Assembly: GCA_001972305.1 (NCBI GenBank)
Contig: BDDD01001357.1
Span: 1-64,000, forward strand
DNA from: Cephalotus follicularis
Taxonomy: Eukaryota > Streptophyta > Magnoliopsida > Oxalidales > Cephalotaceae
DNA length: 64,000 nt
Direction: 5' to 3'
The notes under the pieces were generated by a model. It did not search any database and was not told the origin of the DNA. It saw nothing but the letters and a program-made list of their open reading frames with translations. Of the stretch, positions 58,106-64,000 are shown one piece after another; positions within the stretch are counted from its first letter, which is position 1, and every line of letters begins with the position of its first letter. The position numbers and the translations under genes were made by a program.

Positions 58106-59499
58106 GTGCCACCGAAAAAGAACAACAACAACCACTCTACAGCTGATGGCAACCAAGCTGCAACCGGAACTGACCCGCCTGCCGCTGTACAAGTTGCTAC
58201 CACTGCGGAGCAAGCCCCCATCATTGGGGGGCAGATCTATCAGTTGATCCAAGGAGTGGAGCGCCTCACTGACTTGTTGGTTACCAGCTTAGCCAACCAA
58301 AACAAGGCCGGATCTGCTCAGCCAGTAGTCCGAGGATGATCTGGTCCTAGCAGGCTGGCCTTGGAGACCCAACAGCCCCAAGGAGTCAGGCGAAACCCAC
58401 CAAGGGGGGCAAGACACCCTCCAAGGTGGTCAGAGGTTCAAACACCTATGGGAGTAGAACTCAGACGAAACCCGCCGAGGAGGGACATTCACCCCCCAAG
58501 GCGGTCAGGGGTTGATACACCCCTGAGGAGGAGAGCTGAGATTGATACATCTCAGGGGGCAGAGTCCTCAACTGCTCGAGATCACAACAATGATCCTCGG
58601 CCACAGCACCCCGAGCATGAATCAGTGGAGGAGGATCACCCAGCGGGTGCTGAGGACAATTTGGTGCATTCTCACGCATCGCGCAGGCCTGAGGCAGTGC
58701 GTGGGAATAGGTCAGTGCGTCCAACCTCCTTGGCTGGGCATTCACGTGTTTCTAGCAAGACTAGGAACATAGAAGACGTTGAGCGAGCAAGAAACAGAAA
58801 GCTTGCAGAGATGGAAAGAAGGCTCCAAGGAGCCCCACAGGGAAGGGGATATATGGCCAAGGTGTCTCTCACAGTGAAAGACCTGGAGCCGTCCTTCGCA
58901 CTAGAAGCTCTGAATATTGGCTTGAAGAATGACTCCCCCTTCACTTTCTCTCTACTAAAGAATCTCGCGGTAGATATGGCGGACCTGCTGAGGAGAGCAG
59001 AAAGGTACATCAATGCTGAGGAGGGGATGGCACAAGGAAACGAAAAATATCCTGGGTGGGCCATCAGGTGGAGAAAGAGAAGAGGAAGGAGAGATCTGAG
59101 CTCCACAGGAATGACCTCAGACACAAGCTTTCCAAGAGGGAGGAATCACCAAGGCGAGGAGCACCTATCCCGGCCTACAATAGCTTTGCCCCTCTTCTGG
59201 AGAGACGTACCAATATACTAGTTGTGGAGAAGGACAAGGTCCCCCTCCAATGGCCTAGGATGTTGAGGTCCTCCGCAGAGAAAAGGGACGTGGACAAATT
59301 TTGTCGGTACCATCGTGACCATGGCCACGATACAGAGGAGTGCAGGCATTTAAATAATCAGATTGAGGACCTGATTCGCAGAGGTTACCTCATGAAGTAT
59401 GTAGACAGAGACGCTCCACAGGAAATAAGGGAGCATAGAGAAAAAGCTCCTCAACGAGTCGAGGATCAGCAGCACCCCAGAGGAGTAATCCACCAATAG
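58106..59499 (+). pseudogene. Gag of element B, internally deleted and frameshifted
   Basis: It starts near 58106 (MPPKKNNNNHSTADG), meets a TGA at 58337-58339 and continues in the same frame to about 59050. N-terminal part: GQIYQLIQGVERLTDLLVT, then Pro/Arg-rich repeats (RRNPPRR, HPPR). Most of the retrotransposon gag core is missing: it jumps to FALEALNIGLKNDSPFTFSL and ADLLRRAERYINAEE, its C-terminal helices. A frameshift around 59000-59056 leads to the nucleocapsid-like region FCRYHRDHGHDTEECRHL, then IEDLIRRGYLMKYV, standard for this clade. It ends at 59499 with no pol following. Confidence 0.85.
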
Positions 59500-60626
59500 T
59501 GGAGAAAGTCTTTAAAACCAGATACCATGATGCCATGGCCAGACTACAGGGTAGAAGAAGGTTATCTCCTGCCAGAGAACATTCAAACTTGGAACTCTGG
59601 GGGGCAAGGAGATCCTCTGACTAGAAGCCGAGGATACTTCCTCTGACTAAAAGCCGAGAACACATATGCTATCAACCATTGGTTGTAAGTCTTGCAAATT
59701 CAAAATTTTCAATAAAGTATAGTTTTTTTATTAACTAACAGTGTTCAAAGTCTACGAGTTTTAAGTTTGCAAGGGACCAGAAACCTAATGTTCATGTCAT
59801 AAAACCTCTTAACAGCTGCTGATCAACTCCCTCTATCAAGACACTTAAATAAAGGTGTAGTCTTCAGCAATTTGTTGGAGGATCCCCCTCTAAAGACTCC
59901 TTCAGAGGAGCACCAAAGCCTCCCACTAGAGGATCACCAAAGCCTCCTTCCAAGGAGTAAATAAAAAAGCCTTCTTCCGAGGAGCACACAAAAGCCTCCT
60001 TCCGAGGAGCACACAAAAATGCCTCCTTCCGAGGAGCACGTCAAACACAAAAGACTCCTTCAGAGGAGCACCAAAAGACTCCCGAGGGAGCAACACTGGT
60101 CGGTATCTAGGTGTCAGACCAAACAAATATCATGTCTTGAAAGGCGAACCCATAGGAACTCGCAACGGACAAGTTCGTTGGACTGAGCACTTTCAAAAAA
60201 GTGTCCCTACGTGGACCGCAAGCTCAGCCGACCTAGTCTAGATTATAATGGACCAGATGAGATCCTGCTCGGCAAACCCATGGGAACTTGCCCGAGAAGA
60301 CCTAAAGCTTAATCTACGAACACATCAGAACTCGTAAACATCAAGTATCGTTGCCTAAGCGCTTTTTATACAAGGTATCCAATGGGGATTGAAGCTTAGG
60401 TGGCCAGGTCTGAAAATTGTAAGGCAAAAAGGTAAAGTCCACGAAATAGCCTACATGAAATTTCCTAAGGGAAATGTCTAAGCTCAAACGAAGCTACAAA
60501 ATATACAAGGTTGACGAACGAAGCACACAACAGAGGTCAGCAATTTCCAAGTCTGATCTCATTAATATTAAGGACTTTTTACAAGAAACAGTAAAAAATT
60601 ACAAGACAAAAGCAAAAAAAAAAAAA
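59500..60626. other. Spacer of element B with short tandem repeats
   Basis: Between 59870 and 60080 a unit of the form CCTCCTTCCGAGGAGCACACAAAAG repeats about seven times imperfectly. The remainder is unstructured. Pol genes would be expected here in a complete element; none is seen. Confidence 0.6.
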
Positions 60627-61450
60627 CTAAGACTGAAAAGGCTCGCCATGTCCGTCCTTGGGTAGCATAGGATCTTCAGGAGGCGGAAGATCTTCATGTT
60701 CGTCCTTAGGCAGAGGATCATCGAAGGGAATAATGGTTGAAGGTAGAGGAGCCGCACGTTCCAAATAAGAATCCAAGGCAGGGTCCGAGGGTAACACAAC
60801 CAAGTCTGGTGACCCAGTTCCCATTGCTTCCTCTTCTAGAGCAGATGAAGCTCCCTCCTCCAAAGCCAGTCTAAATTTCTCCACTTCCTCGTCTTCCCCT
60901 TCAGGATAGAAGTCAAAGGCTTTTGCAGCTGAGTTGTACACCACACCATCCAGAGGAACTTTTTGGCTGAAGAGAAGAAACTCAGTTCTTACAAGTGTAG
61001 AAACCCCGACGATAGTATTCGGCGGCTTCCTCAAACATTGCCTCCTCAAAATCCGGCGAAGTTTTCAACTCCCCCACGGAGGACTTAATCAGAGTTTGGA
61101 ATTCATCCGAGGACTTGAACTCCGTCAGGGCCTTGTCCACTGCCTTCTTCAAAGGATGGTCATCTTTCTTGCGATAGCGGAGGAACTCTGCCTCTACCTC
61201 GTGGCACCTCTCCCTAGAACGTGCAAGCTCCTCATCCTAAGCTACCCTCTCTGCTCTCTCCTCCTCCAAGTCCTCAATGGCTTGTCTCTTCTCCTCGAGG
61301 ATAGAATCCTGGGCTTTGAGGACTTCATCCAATTGAGCCTTTGCGGAGCGGGCAGTCTCCTCCAGCACTTCCATATCCGCCCTCAGCTTTGCATCCCTGG
61401 CAAGAATCGTCGAGAAGTTCTCCACCAGCAGTTGAGTGTTATTCGAAGCC

Positions 61451-61530
61451 TGTCAGAGGAGCATTAGTGTCAGAGGAAGGGTAATGTTAGAGAAATGTCA
61501 AACAAAAAAGAGAAGAAAATACTTACCCTA
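61451..61530 (-). other. Probable intron 2 of the element B antisense gene
   Basis: The minus strand has a strong donor (GTAAGTATT) and a pyrimidine tract ending CTGACAG. The frame closes soon after the donor (TAA-type stop at 61470) unless the intron is removed; after removal the coiled-coil frame ASNNTQLLVENFSTILA follows. Length about 80 nt. Confidence 0.6.
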
Positions 61531-62005
61531 AGGTTGCTCCGAAGGCACTGAGTTACCAACTCTTCGTTGGTCCACTCCTTCCTCGCCATCATTTCGAAGG
61601 GAAAGAAGACCAGTTGGCTGACTGCTTGAGGGACCCCAGGAGCATTCAGAGTTAACTTGGAGCTGTGTAAAGCCTCGAAGTCGTTGAGCATATTGTTAAC
61701 TTCCCGAAGAGGTGGAAGCAAGATTGGGTCCTGAGGACTTGCACCGAGGACAGCGGCTTCCTCAACGCCCTTCCCTTTCTTGCACTTCTTCCTCAGGGGA
61801 ACATAAACGTTGCTGGTAGAGCCCTCCTCCATGGGCCTCTTGATCCCGTCGTTCCTCTTCTCAGCAGCAAAGGAGACACCAGCACCCCCAGTAGGTTCAG
61901 GAGTTTTGGTTCCTTCCCTCGACCCCTCGGTCCCAGCGGTCTTCCCCTTCTTTCTTTTGTCAGTGGCTTTCAAAATGTCAGTCAAGTCACGCCGAGAAGC
62001 CATTT

Positions 62006-62084
62006 CTGCAAGAGAATGAAATAACCAAAGTTAAAATCAAAGTTTCAATAAATAAAATAAAAGGAGGAGACGATGGCTTTATAC
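62006..62084 (-). other. Probable intron 1 of the element B antisense gene
   Basis: 79 nt, GTATAAAG donor and CTTGCAG acceptor, at the same place as the 99-nt intron in element A. One base after the acceptor differs (A instead of C), which would create a stop across the junction. Confidence 0.5.
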
Positions 62085-63121
62085 AGCTTTCCCCCGCCAT
62101 GTCGGGCATGGATCTATCTCGGACTCTCTCTCTCTCTGAGTCATCCCCTTCACACTCATCCTTGGCATCGTCCAAATAGAACACTTGGTCTGGTGTCACA
62201 CTCAACCCAACTTGGATCATACGATTCTCTTTTACAACAGAGTTCACTTCCTCTGCCTCTCAGGCAAAAAGTTTTCCAAGATCCACCTTTTTTGCTAGTG
62301 TCAGGCGAGACCTTTTATTCAGGGGATGGGTGTCTAGAGAATCACACCATCTGGGGGCAGTGAACCCAGGAAGGTTCTTTATTAAGAAATATACCCCCTT
62401 CCAGTTCTTGATGGAATTGGTGGGATTTATCAGTAGTTTCTTCACTCCGGGATGAGATTTGAAGAAGTATCCACGCTTACCTGGAGAGGCCGAAATAACG
62501 TGGAATTCTCTGAACAGTCTTACTGTTGCAATGACCTCTGACTCGATACACTTAACCAGGAAACCCATCACAAATCTCCAGGATTGCGGTTGGAGGAGCG
62601 AGGGGTGTAAGCCAAAACTCCTCAACACCGAGATGGCGAAGGAGGGGACTGGGATCCTCAAACGGTGCGAGAGGGCATCCTCGAAAACCACAAAGATCCC
62701 AGCCCCGCTCTCCATAGCTGTCCGAGGATCTTGTGGGAGGTTAAATTTGATGCCCCCAGGAAAGCAATATTTCCTAGCAAGCTCTGTTACATCTTCACGG
62801 AAAAGCACACTCCTGTCAAGGTAGCTCTCCTCAGCCGGGACGTTAGCATCAGAGGTGGGGGCTCCAGGGTCACCCACCACAGCAACACTTCCCTCTGTGT
62901 TATGAGAGCTCTTAGCAACAGCCACCATGTTGGATATATTGGTGCATTAGCATAAAGCTAATTTAGTATTTCATGCGGAAAGAAATTTAAGAGAGGAAAA
63001 TGAATTAGAAAATTGCATAGAAGAAATAATTTGAGAAAAAAAATGAGAGAATTGGACGGATGAAAAAGTGTTAATGGAGAAAAACTCTTACTTCCTTCTA
63101 TATTTCCTTACAAAGAGCACA

Positions 63122-63129
63122 TATTTATA
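63122..63129 (-). promoter_or_regulatory. TATA box of the element B antisense gene
   Basis: The minus strand reads CTATAAATATGTG about 195 bp before the ATG, matching the arrangement in element A. Confidence 0.5.
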
Positions 63130-63419
63130 GTACAAGTAAAACATTAAAATAAGAGCAATAGAATTCCAAATGGAATTCTATGTTTGACTACATTCAACCT
63201 TCATGGCATCCAAAAGCTCACATGGTTTGAATGCATTGAATTTATTGTATTTAAAATCATCACACCTTTCACATGGGCTGCCACATTTGAATATGGTGAT
63301 CAATGTAGGTGTGCTACCAAGTGTGGAATGGTTGACAATTCAACACACCACCATGGCCAGAGGACCGTCATCTTCAAGGGTTGGGGACCTATGGGTTCTT
63401 TTGGTTCTAGCCATTCTAG

Positions 63420-63484
<65 letters not shown>

Positions 63485-64000
63485 AGAAATCTGAAGACCG
63501 AAGAAGATCAAGGGGGAAGCCTCAAATCAATTTGACTCTACAAGAAATCAAGAACTACACACCAGAAGAAGGATTTGAGAAGCGAAGAAAGTCTGGAAAC
63601 ACAAGAAATCTCAGTGAACGAAAGCTATGGAAACTCAAGGAAGTGCAAAGAGCATTCACGAAGAAGAAAGAGACTTTTTAAAGGGCAGAGGAATGTTGCT
63701 GGACCATTGGATCGCAGCATCAATTAACGGTGGAGATCGAAAACCGTCAAATCAGACGCTGGAAATGAAGAGACTTAAGCGAGAGACGTGCGGACCACGT
63801 GTGAGTCGTACTCAACACTCAACTTAAAGATACTTGGTTTGGGCCAATAATGTGAAGCCTGTTAACGGAGACAAGTCCAGTTACGAAGCAACCCAACTGC
63901 TTTCCTCAGCGAGTTTCTTTCCTATGCTAAGGCAAGCCCAGTTCTACATCAGAGGATCCTACAAGGCAAGACCTTAGGCCTTTGCTTCTTTTCATCTGGC
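63130..64000. other. Element B 3' spacer
   Basis: Non-coding DNA between antisense gene promoter and the unseen 3' LTR. It contains a CA/GA microsatellite (63420-63484) and TCAGAGGATCCTAC near 63950 resembling the LTR-type GAGGATC motif. Element A has about 600 bp in the equivalent place, so the 3' LTR may begin shortly after 64000. Confidence 0.5.
63420..63484. repeat. (CA)n(GA)n compound microsatellite
   Basis: About 38 bp of CA followed by about 25 bp of GA with no interruption. Confidence 0.95.

Larger units (their letters stand above)
60627..62928 (-). pseudogene. Antisense accessory gene of element B, PF04195-like, 3 or more exons
   Basis: Exon 1 (62928 to 62085) starts MVAVAKSSHN and has the family core: ELARKYCFPGGIKF, LRIPVPSFAISVLRSFGLHP, LLQPQSWRFVMGFLVK, FHVISASPGKRGYFFKS and SIKNWKGVYFLIKNLPGF. 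A 79-nt intron (62084-62006) and a second intron (donor GTAAGTATT near 61530, acceptor CTGACAG near 61451) follow. Exon 2 begins MASRRDLTDILKATDKRKKG; exon 3 is a long coiled coil (LRADMEVLEETARSAKAQLD). It ends in an acidic Pro-rich tail at 60627. Defects: TAG at about 61239, a frameshift near 61000, and a TAA formed if the first intron is spliced as in element A. Function unknown. Confidence 0.75.
57232..64000 (+). mobile_element. Element B: Tat-like Ty3/gypsy retrotransposon with gag only plus antisense gene (3' end outside window)
   Basis: Order: 5' LTR, primer site, damaged gag, repeat-rich spacer, antisense gene, spacer. No protease, RT, RNase H or integrase sequence is visible between gag and the antisense gene, so it is non-autonomous unless complemented. 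LTR and antisense protein are homologous to element A. The 3' LTR was not reached. Confidence 0.8.

Overview
The window is transposon-dense flowering-plant DNA. Signs are LTR retrotransposons with plant-type primer sites (TGGTATCAGAGC-like, TGGCGCC), a CACTA transposon, plant-only accessory ORF families and dinucleotide microsatellites. I found no convincing ordinary host gene, and I cannot name the species. Almost everything can be read as nested insertions, and most ends are confirmed by short target-site duplications (TSDs).

Layout. (1) 1-2932: the 3' part of Tat-like Ty3/gypsy element A. It has a long antisense gene of the 'putative gypsy type transposon' family and a 3' LTR. (2) 3405-16340: minus-strand Ty1/copia element Copia-1 with 2.5-kb LTRs and decayed RT and integrase. 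It is interrupted by a related solo LTR (7145-9752, TSD AGTCC) and by a gypsy LTR fragment from 10718. (3) 16341-21051: A/T-rich sequence with an old LTR-like block and an (AAT)n tract. (4) 21052-56881: a gypsy solo LTR (TSD TGACA) expanded from about 2 kb to 36 kb by later insertions. Inside it are Copia-2 (21700-52786, TSD ACACT) and a solo LTR (53080-55807, TSD TTTAG). Copia-2 carries a CACTA transposon in its 3' LTR (21736-37835, TSD AAT) and a Tekay-like chromovirus in its RT gene (39429-49558, TSD CTTAT). The CACTA element in turn holds a truncated gypsy element, a solo LTR (28405-30678) and Copia-3 (31826-37681, TSD AACGG), the last rearranged by a 4,564-bp duplication. (5) 57232-64000: element B, a second Tat-like element with 5' LTR, PBS, a damaged gag and no protease, RT or integrase, then an intron-containing antisense gene. 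Its 3' LTR lies beyond the window.

Most unusual signal. Short GTCGAC-centred palindromes recur in arrays with 20-22 bp spacing in unrelated elements. CAGTCGACTG/CAGTCGGCTG occurs in the Tekay-like LTRs, in a gypsy solo LTR, in the Copia-3 LTRs, and again 115-180 bp upstream of the Copia-3 accessory ORF. GACGTCGACGTC occurs in a gypsy remnant and GGCGTCGACGCC in a copia solo LTR. The shared motif and spacing suggest recognition sites for a protein. Binding and function are inference.

All coding regions look inactive as they stand. They carry in-frame stops (many explicable as C-to-T changes), frameshifts, truncations and, in the Tekay-like RT, a lost catalytic Asp. The two antisense genes and the Copia-3 accessory ORF are the best-preserved frames.
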